A DNA stretch of 64,000 nt from CAIXZV01 sp037446495 (GTDB lineage Bacteria; Chloroflexota; Limnocylindria; Limnocylindrales; CSP1-4), in NCBI GenBank assembly GCA_037446495.1, contig JBBIIL010000007.1, positions 1 through 64,000 of the forward strand, read 5' to 3'. A program made the position numbers and the translations under genes. Under the pieces are notes generated by a model. It was not told where the DNA came from. It saw nothing but the letters and a program-made list of their open reading frames with translations, and did no database searches. The first letter of the stretch is position 1; each line of letters begins with the position of its first letter. Below are positions 17,348 to 26,098 of the stretch, piece after piece.

Positions 17348-18568
17348 CTAGATCGCCTCGGCCAGGATCGAGGCCAGCTCGGCGTCGGTGAGCACCACCG
17401 GGTTGGTGCGCATGGAGCTGCCTCGCCCGTCAGCGACCAGCGCCGGGATGTCCGACGCGGTCACGCCCCAGTGGCCCAGCCCGGGTACGCCCAGCGCCGC
17501 CGACCAGCCGTGCAGCGTGGCCACCAGTGCTGATAGAGCCTCGACGTCGGGGGTCGTCTCGGGCATGCGCGCGAGCACGCGCCCCGCCACGGCATAGCGC
17601 CCCAGCGCGCGGGAGCCCGGCTCGCGGACCTCGAGGGCCGCGATGTTGGCCGCCGTGACGAGCGCGAGGGTCGCGCCGCAGGCGGCCCCGTGCGGGACGG
17701 GGAACTGGGCGCCCAGCGGCGAGGCCAGCCCGTGCACCGCGCCCAGGCCTGCGTTCGCCAGGCAGATGCCCGAGAGGAGCGCGGCCCACGCCATCCGCTC
17801 GCGCGCGGCAGGAGCGTCGGGCCCGTCCGGATCGGCGTGCCAGGTGATCAGCCCGTCACGGGCGGCCGCCAGCCCGGCCAGCGCCAAGGCGTCGGTGAAG
17901 GCGCCTGCGCGCGTGGAGGCGTACGCCTCGAGGAGCTGGGTCAGCGCGTCCATGCCGTTGGCGGCGATCAGGTCCGCCGGGAGCCCGGCCAGCAGGTCTG
18001 GGTCCACCACCGCGTCCGCCGGGACGAGGCGCTCGTCGCGGAAGGAGCGCTTGTAGCCGGCAGGCCCGCGCTCGCTGACCACCGCGTTGCGCGTCGCCTC
18101 GCTCCCGGTGCCCGCGGTGGTGGGGACGGCCACCAGCGGCACGGATGGCCCCGGCCAGGGGCGGGAGCCCGGCAGCCCCTCCAGGAAGTCCGTGACCGGA
18201 GCGTCAACGCGCAGGAGGCCCGACACGGCCTTCGCGGCGTCGAGGGACGACCCGCCGCCGACGCCGATGACCACGTCCACGCCAAGCCCGCGGTGTGCGG
18301 CCGCGATCCCGTCCACCAGGGCGGGAGATGGCTCGCCGGCCACCGTCGCCTCCCCGGCCAGCTCCACGCCAGCGTGCGCCAGCCCCGCTCGCAGCTCGTC
18401 CAGCCGCCCGCCGGCAGCCAGTGACCGCTCCCCGCGGACCAACAGGGCACGCCGGCCGTTGACTGCGACCACTCGGGGCAACTTCGCGAACGACCCTGCG
18501 CCGAACGTGATCCGCGGCAGTCGGCCGACCTCCACCTCGCTGATCGTCGCATCGGGCGGCAGAGTCAC
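17348..18568 (-). CDS. Iron-containing alcohol dehydrogenase family protein
   Basis: 406-residue group III metal-dependent dehydrogenase (maleylacetate reductase / glycerol-dehydrogenase-like superfamily). The NAD motif GVGGGSSLDAAKAVS lies at ~residue 95, and VPTTAGTGSEAT follows. Metal ligands are suggested by NGMDALTQLLEAY (Asp) and AVHGLASPLGAQFPVPHG (three His). The GTG at 18568 overlaps the stop of the upstream monooxygenase-fold gene by four bases (GTGA), so they are coupled and likely act in one pathway. The substrate is unknown. Confidence 0.85.
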   Translation of the reverse strand: MTLPPDATISEVEVGRLPRITFGAGSFAKLPRVVAVNGRRALLVRGERSLAAGGRLDELRAGLAHAGVELAGEATVAGEPSPALVDGIAAAHRGLGVDVVIGVGGGSSLDAAKAVSGLLRVDAPVTDFLEGLPGSRPWPGPSVPLVAVPTTAGTGSEATRNAVVSERGPAGYKRSFRDERLVPADAVVDPDLLAGLPADLIAANGMDALTQLLEAYASTRAGAFTDALALAGLAAARDGLITWHADPDGPDAPAARERMAWAALLSGICLANAGLGAVHGLASPLGAQFPVPHGAACGATLALVTAANIAALEVREPGSRALGRYAVAGRVLARMPETTPDVEALSALVATLHGWSAALGVPGLGHWGVTASDIPALVADGRGSSMRTNPVVLTDAELASILAEAI

Positions 18569-18870
18569 GGCTGGGGGACCTGCGGCGCGAGGCCGATGTA
18601 CCGGATCCCTTGTCGCGGCTCCTCGAACATGTCGGCCGTGGCGTCGCGCCACGCGAGGTAGTGCGGCGTCTCCTTGTGCGCCCGCACGGCCGCGTCGTCC
18701 ACGTACCACTCGTACAGCACGAAGCGCGTTGGGTCGTCCGCCAGCTGGATCACGTCGAAGCGGACGTTGCCGGTCTCGCGGACCGAGCCCTCATGGTTGG
18801 CGATGCAGGCGTCGATGAAGGCGTCGACCGCCTCGGGCCTGACATGGCAGTGGACGAGCGTGACGAACAT
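18565..18870 (-). CDS. LsrG-like antibiotic-biosynthesis-monooxygenase-fold protein
   Basis: 101-residue dimeric alpha/beta barrel protein. The order VTLVHCHVRPEAVDAF, NHEGSVRETGNVRFDV, YEWYVDDAAVRAHKETPHY follows E. coli LsrG closely; LsrG is the isomerase that degrades phospho-AI-2. No lsr transporter or kinase is near, so a similar ketose-phosphate isomerase or a quinol-type monooxygenase role is more likely than quorum signal turnover. Translational coupling to the Fe-dependent dehydrogenase suggests one handles the product of the other. Start ATG 18870. Confidence 0.8.
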   Translation of the reverse strand: MFVTLVHCHVRPEAVDAFIDACIANHEGSVRETGNVRFDVIQLADDPTRFVLYEWYVDDAAVRAHKETPHYLAWRDATADMFEEPRQGIRYIGLAPQVPQP

Positions 18871-18906
18871 CGCGCGGACCCCTGGTGCGGCTTGGTGGTA
18901 TTCAAT

Positions 18907-19251
18907 CTACCCGCGAGGCGGGCTTGCCGTGCCTTCCCTCGCCACGTCCGCGAGCGGCTCGCCCGAGGCGTCGGGCGCGAACCAGGTGACCTTGCGCAGC
19001 GCCGACTCGCAGTCCGCGACCTCCTCTGGCGCGCACGTCGTCCACAGTGCCCACGGCCCCACGGGCGTGGCGACGAACCACTGCAGGTGGACCGGGTCGA
19101 GCGCGGTCGCGGCCGACGTCGTGAGTTCGATCCGCAGCGCCTCGCCCAGCGGGTGGTCAGCCCGGCCGAGGGAGCGGATGGTGAGGCCGACGGCCTGCGG
19201 GTCCACCCCGTAGCGCCAACCGGGGATTGGCCCGTGCGTATCGTCCGCCAT
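18907..19251 (-). CDS. Conserved-looking hypothetical protein (114 aa)
   Basis: Soluble protein without a recognised family. It has a two-part pattern: GWRYGVDPQAVGLTIRSLGRADHPLGEALRIEL, then VHLQWFVATPVGPWALWTTC and a charged end. The start at ATG 19251 is strongly supported by AAAGGAGG seven bases upstream; the open frame upstream to 19317 is not used. It precedes the LsrG-like gene by 36 bases and probably heads that operon. Confidence 0.6.
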   Translation of the reverse strand: MADDTHGPIPGWRYGVDPQAVGLTIRSLGRADHPLGEALRIELTTSAATALDPVHLQWFVATPVGPWALWTTCAPEEVADCESALRKVTWFAPDASGEPLADVAREGTASPPRG

Positions 19252-19333
19252 GGCGTCCTCCTTTCCACGGGATCTTGGCGATCCGCGCCGTGGTCGGAAA
19301 GGGGCCTGTGGCCCCAAGCGCCGGACCGGGTTC

Positions 19334-19361
19334 GACCCCCGCAGGCGGGCCTGCGGGGGTC
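19334..19361 (-). terminator. Terminator after dihydropyrimidinase gene
   Basis: Perfect 12-bp stem beginning GACCCCCGCAGG with a 4-nt loop, starting 17 nt past the stop codon at 19378. It is the strongest hairpin in the window. Confidence 0.75.
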
Positions 19362-19377
19362 TTGGGCTGGGCGAGGA

Positions 19378-20769
19378 CTAGCTGATCCGGGGGAAGGTGG
19401 CCCGCGACCGCTTCACGAACTTGCCGGCGCCCCTGCGGCCGGTGAACTCGCCATTGCGCACGATCACCGAGCCGCGGCTCATCACGATGTCCGATCCGCC
19501 CTGGACCGACATCCCCTCGTAGCACGAGTAGTCGACGTCCATGTGGTGGGTCGTGGCCGAGAGCACGTGCTGGCGGTTGGGGTCGTAGACCACGATGTCC
19601 GCATCTGACCCGACGGCGATGGCGCCCTTCTTCGGGTACATGCCGAACATCTTGGCCGGCGCGGTGGAGACGACCTCCACCCAGCGCTCCTTGCTGAGCT
19701 TGCCGTCCACGACCGCCTGGTGCATCAGGTCCACGCGCTCCTCGACGCCCGGCACCCCGTTGGGGATCTTGCGGAAGTCACCCCTGCCCATCTCCTTCTG
19801 CCCGTGGAAGTCGAACGGGCAGTGGTCGGTGCCGACGAGCGCGAGGTCGTCGCGCTTGAGCGCGTTCCACAGCTCAACCGCGTGATCCGGGGTGCGGAGG
19901 GGCGGCGAGCACACGAACTTGGCGCCCTCGAAGCCGTGGCCCAAGTCGTCCAGCGTGAGGTACAGGTACTGCGGGCAGGTCTCCGCCCACGCCATGGCCC
20001 CGCGGCCGCGGGCCTCCACCAGCGCCTTGAGGGCCTCCTTGGCCGACATGTGGACGAAGTAGACCGGGGCTCCGGCGACCTCGGCCATCCGGATGACGCG
20101 GTAGGTGGCCTCGCCCTCCATCCGGCTGTCTCGTGCGAGGCCGTGGCCGATGGGGTCCGTCACGCCCTTGGCGATCTGCTCGGCGGCCAGGATGTCGATG
20201 ACCGGCCCGTTCTCGGCGTGCATCAGGATGAGGCCGCCGTTCTTGGCGGTCTGCTTGAGGGCCCGGAAGATGTGGTCGTCCGGCGAGTAGAACACGCCCG
20301 GATAGGCGGTGAACAGCTTGAAGTCCGGGACGCCCTCGTCCACCAGCTGGTCCATCTCGACCAGCGTGGCGTCGGTGACATCCGACATGATCATGTGGAA
20401 GCCGTAGTCGGCCACGGCCATGCCCTCGGCGAGGGCGAACCACTTGTCGAGACCCTGGTGCAGCGTCTCGCCCTTCGACTGGACGGCGAAGTCCACGATG
20501 GTGGTGGTCCCGCCGAAGGCCGCGGCTCGGGTGCCGGTCTCGAAGTCGTCCTTCGCGAAGGTGCCGCCGAACGGCAGCTTCATGTGCGTGTGCGCGTCGA
20601 TCCCACCGGGGATCAGGTACCTGCCAGCTGCATCGATCACCTCGTCAGCCGTGATGCTGGCGGCGAGGTTGGCGCCGATCTGCACGATCGTCTCGCCCTC
20701 GACGAGCACGTCCGCGGAGTACGAGCCGTCGGCCGTGACGATGGTGCCATTGGCGAACAGGGTGCGCAT
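19378..20769 (-). CDS. hydA: Dihydropyrimidinase / D-hydantoinase
   Basis: 463-residue cyclic amidohydrolase that opens dihydrouracil or hydantoins. Binuclear metal centre residues are visible: DAHTH (~residue 59), the carbamylated Lys in PDFKLFTAY (~150), LMHAEN, YFVHMS and the catalytic Asp in GTDHCPF. Length and C-terminus (SVIVRNGEF) match the family. ATG 20769 is preceded by AAGGAGG. A terminator lies directly downstream. With the same-strand LLM oxidoreductase and amidohydrolase upstream it suggests reductive pyrimidine catabolism, the dihydropyrimidinase acting second. Confidence 0.92.
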   Translation of the reverse strand: MRTLFANGTIVTADGSYSADVLVEGETIVQIGANLAASITADEVIDAAGRYLIPGGIDAHTHMKLPFGGTFAKDDFETGTRAAAFGGTTTIVDFAVQSKGETLHQGLDKWFALAEGMAVADYGFHMIMSDVTDATLVEMDQLVDEGVPDFKLFTAYPGVFYSPDDHIFRALKQTAKNGGLILMHAENGPVIDILAAEQIAKGVTDPIGHGLARDSRMEGEATYRVIRMAEVAGAPVYFVHMSAKEALKALVEARGRGAMAWAETCPQYLYLTLDDLGHGFEGAKFVCSPPLRTPDHAVELWNALKRDDLALVGTDHCPFDFHGQKEMGRGDFRKIPNGVPGVEERVDLMHQAVVDGKLSKERWVEVVSTAPAKMFGMYPKKGAIAVGSDADIVVYDPNRQHVLSATTHHMDVDYSCYEGMSVQGGSDIVMSRGSVIVRNGEFTGRRGAGKFVKRSRATFPRIS

Positions 20770-20943
20770 CCTACCTCCTTGCGCTCGCGGTCCCCACCGG
20801 CTGCACCCGTCAGCGAGGTGGCACGTGTCAGGTCATCGTAGACCCGCGCAAGGGGCGCAGGACGGTCCGCGTGGCGTGTCGTAGAGGGCCACTCGGCGCG
20901 GAGCCGATGGCGGGGCGCTGCCTTCGTGGGCCTCTGCGAGGCG

Positions 20944-21132
20944 TCACCTCTGGCCGAGCAGGCCGGCCCCAAGGCGGAAGAGGAGCACCCCGCCGGCCGC
21001 CGCTGCCGCCACGAGCGAGGTGATGAACGCGATCAGGTCGCGGGCGCGCCGACGCCGGTACTCGCGTCGGGCGCTTGGGCCCTCCTCCTCCCAGCGGGGG
21101 TTGCGTCGACGGGACGGGAACAGTGACGGCAT
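20944..21132 (-). CDS. Small basic membrane protein (62 aa)
   Basis: An Arg-rich N-terminal half (RREYRRRRARDL) followed by one transmembrane helix (LIAFITSLVAAAAAGGVLLFRLGAGLL). ATG 21132 has GGAGG seven bases upstream, which supports expression. It sits between the LLM oxidoreductase and dihydropyrimidinase genes on the same strand. No family recognised. Confidence 0.5.
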   Translation of the reverse strand: MPSLFPSRRRNPRWEEEGPSARREYRRRRARDLIAFITSLVAAAAAGGVLLFRLGAGLLGQR

Positions 21133-21268
21133 GGACGAACCTCCGCCCGGGATTGTCCTGCGCGCGCCGACTGGGGTCGAGGGAGACATCCCTCCCAGTA
21201 CCAAGATGAGCTCCCGCCACCGCACGCCGCGCGCTTGGCGCCGTCCCCTTCGACCGGCTCGCCCCGGG

Positions 21269-22264
21269 TCAGCCCTTCAGCGCCGGGATGATCTCGCGGC
21301 CGTAGACCTCCAGCTGCTCCTCCTCGTTCCCGTTCATCAGGTAGAGGTTGAACTGGTCCACGCCGGCGTCCTCCAGCTCGCGCAGCCGGGCGATGTGGCG
21401 CTCCGCGGGGCCCACGAGGCAGAACCGGTCGACAATCTCGTCCGACACGAACGACGCGTTCGAGGAGCCGACCTCCGCGTGGTGCAGGTAGTCGTAGCCC
21501 TCGCGGTCGTGGATGTAGGTCGTGAGCTCCTCGGGCAGGTCCTCGCGGGGGTACTTGTTCACGAGGTCAACGACGTGGTTGGACACGAGGGCCGGGAACC
21601 AGCGCGTTCGGTCGCGGCCGTCGGCGAGGTCGCCCACGTGCGCCGGCGCCGCGGCCATGACCTTGACCGCCGCGGCATCGCGGCCGGAGGCCTCCGCTGA
21701 CGCTCGTACCTGGGACACGAACCAGCGGACGAGGTCCGGGTCGCCGATCTGGAGCATCGCGCCGTCCGCGATCCGTCCCGTCAGCTTGAGGGCCACCGGC
21801 CCGTAGCCGGCGATCCAGACGGGCAGCCGGTGCTCGCCGCTCACCCACGGCAGCTCCAGCGCAGCGCCCTCGAACTCGATGGAGCGCCCCTCGGCCAGCG
21901 CCCGGATCACGTGGACGGCCAGCTCGAGGTCCTTCATCGACGTCGGCGCCTTGCCCAGGACCCGTCGGGCCGAGTCGCCGCGGCCGATGCCCAGGTCCAT
22001 CCGCCCGCCCGAGAGCTCCTGGAGCACCGCGAGCGCGGAGGCCGTCACGGACGGCTCGCGCGTGCCCGGGTTGGTCACGCAGGTGCCCAGGCGCATGTGC
22101 GTCGTGGCCTGCGCCATCAGCGTCAGGAGGGGGTACGGATCGCGCCACAGGACGTGCGAGTCGAACAGCCAGCCGTAGGTGAACCCGGCGGACTCGGCCT
22201 GCTTCGTCAGCGCGATCGTGCGCTCGATCGAGTGTTCCGGCTTGAGCGTGAACCCGAACTGCAT
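21269..22264 (-). CDS. LLM-class flavin/F420-dependent oxidoreductase
   Basis: 331-residue TIM-barrel protein of the luciferase-like monooxygenase superfamily, close to the F420-dependent branch (MQFGFTLKPEHSIERTIALTKQAE start; GRMDLGIGRGDS, cofactor region). The cofactor, FMN or F420, cannot be decided from sequence alone. It lies between the amidohydrolase and dihydropyrimidinase genes on the same strand with about 150-bp gaps, so a role in the same pyrimidine or hydantoin pathway is inferred. No dihydropyrimidine dehydrogenase (PydA/PreTA) is present in the window. Confidence 0.85.
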   Translation of the reverse strand: MQFGFTLKPEHSIERTIALTKQAESAGFTYGWLFDSHVLWRDPYPLLTLMAQATTHMRLGTCVTNPGTREPSVTASALAVLQELSGGRMDLGIGRGDSARRVLGKAPTSMKDLELAVHVIRALAEGRSIEFEGAALELPWVSGEHRLPVWIAGYGPVALKLTGRIADGAMLQIGDPDLVRWFVSQVRASAEASGRDAAAVKVMAAAPAHVGDLADGRDRTRWFPALVSNHVVDLVNKYPREDLPEELTTYIHDREGYDYLHHAEVGSSNASFVSDEIVDRFCLVGPAERHIARLRELEDAGVDQFNLYLMNGNEEEQLEVYGREIIPALKG

Positions 22265-22413
22265 CGCATCCTCCGCCCGGGGGACGCCCCGGAGAATCGG
22301 ACGGCTCGGCTGCCCTCCTCCTGACAGCCGAGCCGCGCGGGATCATACCCGATGGCCGGCCAGTGTCGAACCTCTGGTTCGCGCGGTCCGGCCGGGTGCC
22401 GCTGGCGCCAGGC

Positions 22414-23265
22414 CTACGGCTTCACGAGGTCGCCGTACATGTCGGGCCGGCGATCGCGGTAGAACTGCCAGGTCTGGCGGACCTTCGAGATCAGGTCCAG
22501 GTCCAGGTCGCGGAGGATGAGCTCCTCGTTGTAGGGGCTGCCCACGGCGCCCACGAACTGGCCGAGCGGATCGACGAAGTAGCTCTGGCCGTAGAAGTCG
22601 TCCGGTCCGATCTCCTTCTCGATGCCGACGCGGTTGATCGTGCCGACGAAGTACCCGTTGGCGAGCGAGTGGCTGACCTGCTCGACGCGCCACAGGTACT
22701 CGGACAGGCCGCGCGAGGTGGCGGACGGGATCAGGACGATCTCGGCGCCATTGACCCCCAGCGCGCGGGCGCCCTCCGGGAAGTGGCGGTCGTAGCAGAT
22801 GTAGACGCCGACCTTGCCGACGGCCGTCTGGAAGACCGGGTACCCGAGATTGCCGGGCCGGAAGTAGAACTTCTCCCAGAACCCCTCGACGTGCGGGATG
22901 TGCGTCTTGCGGTACTTGCCCAGGTACGTGCCGTCAGCGTCGATGACCGCGGCGGTGTTGTAGTAGATCCCGCTGGTCTGGCTGTCCTCCTCGTACATCG
23001 GCACGACGAGGACCATGCCCGTCTCCCGCGCCAGCGACTGGAAGCGCTTGGTCGTGGGGCCGTCGGGGATCAGCTCGGTGTAGGAGTAGTACTTCTTGTC
23101 CTGCACCTGGCAGAAGTAGGGCCCGTAGAACAGCTCCTGGAAGAGCATGAACTGGGCGCCCTGCTTCTTCGCCTCGTGGACGTACTGCTCATGCTTCTGG
23201 ATCATCGACTCCTTGTCGCCGGTCCAGGTAGCCTGCAGGAGTGCGCCTCGGACGATACGGGGCAT
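22414..23265 (-). CDS. Carbon-nitrogen hydrolase, probable N-carbamoyl-beta-alanine amidohydrolase
   Basis: 283-residue nitrilase-superfamily enzyme. The Glu-Lys-Cys triad is visible: Glu in LFQELFYGPYF (~44), Lys in KYRKTHIPH (~115) and Cys in VYICYDRHFPE (~150). The long HVEGFWEKFYFRPGN insertion resembles beta-ureidopropionases and N-carbamoylputrescine amidases. With dihydropyrimidinase on the same strand, hydrolysis of N-carbamoyl-beta-alanine to beta-alanine, CO2 and NH3 is the best guess. ATG 23265 is preceded by GAGGAGG; the longer frame upstream is not supported. Confidence 0.87.
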   Translation of the reverse strand: MPRIVRGALLQATWTGDKESMIQKHEQYVHEAKKQGAQFMLFQELFYGPYFCQVQDKKYYSYTELIPDGPTTKRFQSLARETGMVLVVPMYEEDSQTSGIYYNTAAVIDADGTYLGKYRKTHIPHVEGFWEKFYFRPGNLGYPVFQTAVGKVGVYICYDRHFPEGARALGVNGAEIVLIPSATSRGLSEYLWRVEQVSHSLANGYFVGTINRVGIEKEIGPDDFYGQSYFVDPLGQFVGAVGSPYNEELILRDLDLDLISKVRQTWQFYRDRRPDMYGDLVKP

Positions 23266-23522
23266 CGCAAACAGCCTCCTCGAAGAGCGTAGCGCTGTGG
23301 GCTGGCCGACCCGCTCACCGGGGCGGCGAGCCCGCGGGCGATGGGCGCCCGCAGCGGTGAATGGCGAGAGCATACGCCGCTGACTGTGCAGGGGCAGGGC
23401 CGTTCGGGCCGGGCCGAACGGCGGGTCGCGCATCGATCCAGCAGCCTCCGGCGATCGGCGCGATGATCCGGGCTCCCGTCCCGGCAGCCGTGTCCGGGCA
23501 CCGGGCCGGAAGGGGACCGACG

Positions 23523-25028
23523 ATGGATTCCGAGACCGCGCGCGCCGCGACCGATGCCGCTCTGGCTCGGGCCGCGGACCTCGCCCGGGCCTGGACGGGC
23601 GGACTCGACGACCGACGGGTGGGGCCAGCGGCCAGCGTGGGCGAGCTCCGGTCACGGCTGGGAGGCCCGCTGCCCGAGCGTGGCGAGGACCCCGTCGCCA
23701 CGCTCGAGGCGCTGGCCGTCGGCGTCGAGGGCGGCCTGATCGCGAGTGCCGGGCCGCGCTACTTCGGCTTCGTCATCGGCGGCGGGCTGCCTGCCGCCCT
23801 GGGCGCCGACTGGCTGGCGAGCGCCTGGGACCAGAATGCGGTCATGCACGCCACCGGGCCGGCGGCCGCCGTGGTCGAGGAGGCGGCCGGGGCATGGGCC
23901 GCGGAGTTGGTGGGCCTGCCGGCCGGCGTGTCGGTCGGGTTCACGACCGGCGCCACGATGGCCTCGTTCACGGCGCTCGCCGCGGGACGCCACGCGCTCC
24001 TCGAGGCCGCCGGCTGGGACGTGGAGACCTTGGGGCTCTTCGCAGCCCCGGAGATCCCGGTTGTCGTGGGCGAGGAGGCCCACGTCACGATCCACGTCGC
24101 GCTCCAGATGCTGGGCATGGGCCGGGATCGCGTGGTCCGCGTCGCGACCGACGCGCAGGGCCGGATGCGCGCCGCCGCCCTCGCCGATGTCCTCGCAGGC
24201 ATCGACCGTCCGGCCCTCGTGTGCGCGCAGGCGGGCAACGTCAACACCGGCGCCTTCGACCCGCTGCCCGAGATCGCCGACCTCGTCCGGGGCAACGGCG
24301 GCTGGCTCCACGTCGACGGGGCATTCGGCCTGTGGGCGGCCGCAGACCCCGCGCACCGGCACCTGCTTGCGGGCGTCGAACGGGCCGACTCCTGGACCAC
24401 CGATGCGCACAAGTGGCTCAACGTGCCCTACGACTCGGGTCTCGTGTTCACCGCACACCCGGCGGCCCACCACGCAGCGATGACGCTCGGGGCGTCCTAC
24501 TACGTCGAGACCGCCGGCGGTGAGCGTGACCCGTACAACTGGGTCGCCGAGTCGTCGCGGCGGGCTCGGGGGTTCGCCGTCTGGGCGGCGATCCGCTCGC
24601 TGGGCCGCGACGGGGTCGCGGACTTGGTCGCGCGCACCTGCGATCTCGCGCTCCGGTTCGCCGCGGGTCTCGACGGCGCCCCGGGCCTCGGCGTCCGCGT
24701 GCTCAACGACGTCGTGCTCAACCAGGTGCTGGTCCGATTCGAGGATCCGTCCGGCGACGCGGCCGCCGGTGACGCGCGCACCGACGCGATCATCGCGGCA
24801 GTCCAGGCCGACGGCACGCTGTGGCTGGGCGGCTCCGCGTGGCACAGCCAGCGCGTGATGCGGATCTCCGTGTCGGGGTGGCGCACCACCGCCGGGGACG
24901 TGGACCGTTCTCTCGAGGTCATCCTGCGCCTCGCGGGCAAGATCCCCGCCGCACCGGGCGCCCAGCCGACCGGCCCCCGCATCCAGGGCGCCGAGGACCC
25001 GCCGCGAGCGGACGGCGCTGTGCTGTAA
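23523..25028 (+). CDS. PLP-dependent group II amino acid decarboxylase
   Basis: 501-residue fold-type I PLP enzyme of the aromatic-amino-acid/glutamate decarboxylase family. Visible are the His-Ala entry region (WDQNAVMHATGPAAAVVEE), GFTTGATMASFTAL, the cofactor Asp/Ala in LHVDGAFGLW and the Schiff-base Lys in TTDAHKWLNVPYD (~residue 300). ATG 23523 has AAGGGG upstream. The gene is divergent from the carbamoyl-amidohydrolase gene and only 65 bp from the class III aminotransferase, likely co-transcribed. The substrate cannot be read from sequence. Confidence 0.87.
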   Translation: MDSETARAATDAALARAADLARAWTGGLDDRRVGPAASVGELRSRLGGPLPERGEDPVATLEALAVGVEGGLIASAGPRYFGFVIGGGLPAALGADWLASAWDQNAVMHATGPAAAVVEEAAGAWAAELVGLPAGVSVGFTTGATMASFTALAAGRHALLEAAGWDVETLGLFAAPEIPVVVGEEAHVTIHVALQMLGMGRDRVVRVATDAQGRMRAAALADVLAGIDRPALVCAQAGNVNTGAFDPLPEIADLVRGNGGWLHVDGAFGLWAAADPAHRHLLAGVERADSWTTDAHKWLNVPYDSGLVFTAHPAAHHAAMTLGASYYVETAGGERDPYNWVAESSRRARGFAVWAAIRSLGRDGVADLVARTCDLALRFAAGLDGAPGLGVRVLNDVVLNQVLVRFEDPSGDAAAGDARTDAIIAAVQADGTLWLGGSAWHSQRVMRISVSGWRTTAGDVDRSLEVILRLAGKIPAAPGAQPTGPRIQGAEDPPRADGAVL

Positions 25029-25093
25029 TGGGCTCCATCGCGCCTCGTCGCAACCGCACGGGCCGCCCGCACCGCGGCCCGACTGGAGGATCC

Positions 25094-25810
25094 ATGGGCA
25101 TCAGCGCCGCGCCGCGCATGACCAGCGAGGAGATCGTCTCGCTGTCCCGCGCCCACACCGTCTTCTCCTGGTCGATCCAGGGGCAGCTCGATCCGCTCGC
25201 GATCGACCGCGCCGAGGGCGTCTACCTCTACACGCCCGAGGGAAGGCGGATCCTCGACTTCAATGCGCAGCTGATGTCGGTCAACATCGGCCACGGCGAC
25301 CGGCGGGTCATCGACGCCATCCATGAGCAAGCGTCCAAGCTCCAGTTCGTCCAGCCGGCGTTCGCCACCGAGATCCGCGCTCGCCTGGGCGCCAAGCTCG
25401 CCGAGATCCTGCCGGGCGACATGAACAAGGTGTTCTTCACNNNNNNNNNNNNNNNNNNNNNNNNNNNNNNNNNNNNNNNNNNNNNNNNNNNNNNNNNNNN
25501 NNNNNNNNNNNNNNNNNNNNNNNNNNNNNNNNNNNNNNNNGTGGGCGCGCACCGCAGCATCGGCCTGTTCGGCATCCTGGACCTCGTCCGCTCGCAGGAC
25601 CCCTGGACGCCGATCACGCCGTTCAACGGCACGTCGGACGAGATGAAGGCGATCGGCAAGTTCTTCCGCGACAACGGCCTGTACACGATGATCGCCAACA
25701 ACTCCATCCACACGAACCCGCCGCTGTGCATCAACGAGGACCAGCTGGCGGAGGGCTTCGCGATCATCGACAAGGCGCTCGACATCGCGGACCAGGCCGT
25801 CAAGGGCTGA
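25094..25810 (+). CDS. Class III aminotransferase (interrupted by assembly gap)
   Basis: N-terminal ~115 residues (HTVFSWSIQGQLDPLAI... GRRILDFNAQLMSVNIGHG) and C-terminal ~90 residues (DNGLYTMIANNSIHTNPPL... LDIADQAV) of a class III PLP aminotransferase. The 100-N run between them replaces the middle, including the PLP-binding Asp and Lys. Family members have about 430-450 residues, so around 700 bp are missing and the N-run is a placeholder; frame continuity across it is accidental. Beta-alanine/taurine-pyruvate type is suggested by context with the pyrimidine genes. ATG 25094 follows GGAGGATCC. Confidence 0.8.
   Translation: MGISAAPRMTSEEIVSLSRAHTVFSWSIQGQLDPLAIDRAEGVYLYTPEGRRILDFNAQLMSVNIGHGDRRVIDAIHEQASKLQFVQPAFATEIRARLGAKLAEILPGDMNKVFFXXXXXXXXXXXXXXXXXXXXXXXXXXXXXXXXXXVGAHRSIGLFGILDLVRSQDPWTPITPFNGTSDEMKAIGKFFRDNGLYTMIANNSIHTNPPLCINEDQLAEGFAIIDKALDIADQAVKG
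25441..25540. other. Assembly gap (100 N)
   Basis: Exactly 100 N, the usual symbol for a gap of unknown size, inside the class III aminotransferase gene. Confidence 0.99.
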
Positions 25811-25838
25811 TCCGCGTCCCAGCGTCCTGGGGGCGACG

Positions 25839-25889
25839 GCCGGCTCCATATGGGGCCGGCATGTCGACCTCGGTGACGCCGAGGTCGAC
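25839..25889 (+). terminator. Tandem hairpins after the aminotransferase gene
   Basis: First, a 22-bp near-palindrome GCCGGC-N10-GCCGGC with CCATATGG at its core (25839-25860). Second, a perfect 11-bp stem GTCGACCTCGG/CCGAGGTCGAC with a TGACG loop (25863-25889). Together they begin 28 nt after the stop and should end the decarboxylase/aminotransferase transcript. Confidence 0.6.
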
Positions 25890-26063
25890 CGTCGCGGGGC
25901 GGCACGTTCACGCAGGCATCACGGCCGCGGGCACCGGAGGGACCGACTGGGGGGAGGCAGAGCGCCGCGCGCGTCATGGCGTCTCAATCGGGCCGATCCG
26001 GTGGCGGATGACCTCGTGCCGCGAACCTGAGCGAACCCGCTCGACATGCAACCAACCCGGTTC

Positions 26064-26092
26064 TTGACGACGCGGCCAGCCTCGCGGATGCT
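26064..26092 (+). promoter_or_regulatory. Leaderless promoter of the homocysteine methyltransferase gene
   Basis: -35 TTGACG (26064-26069), 17-bp spacer, weak -10 GATGCT (26087-26092), six bases to ATG 26099. The -10 lacks the leading T, so this is less certain than the other leaderless promoters. Confidence 0.45.
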
Positions 26093-26098
26093 CCAGCC

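Noticed and set aside
18565..18870. AI-2 quorum-signal degradation (lsr) system
   Set aside because: Only an LsrG-like fold is present; no lsrACDB, lsrK or lsrF genes are nearby.
19320..19345. T-loop-like GGGTTCGACCCC suggesting a tRNA
   Set aside because: No acceptor or anticodon arms; the bases belong to the 12-bp terminator stem and its flank.
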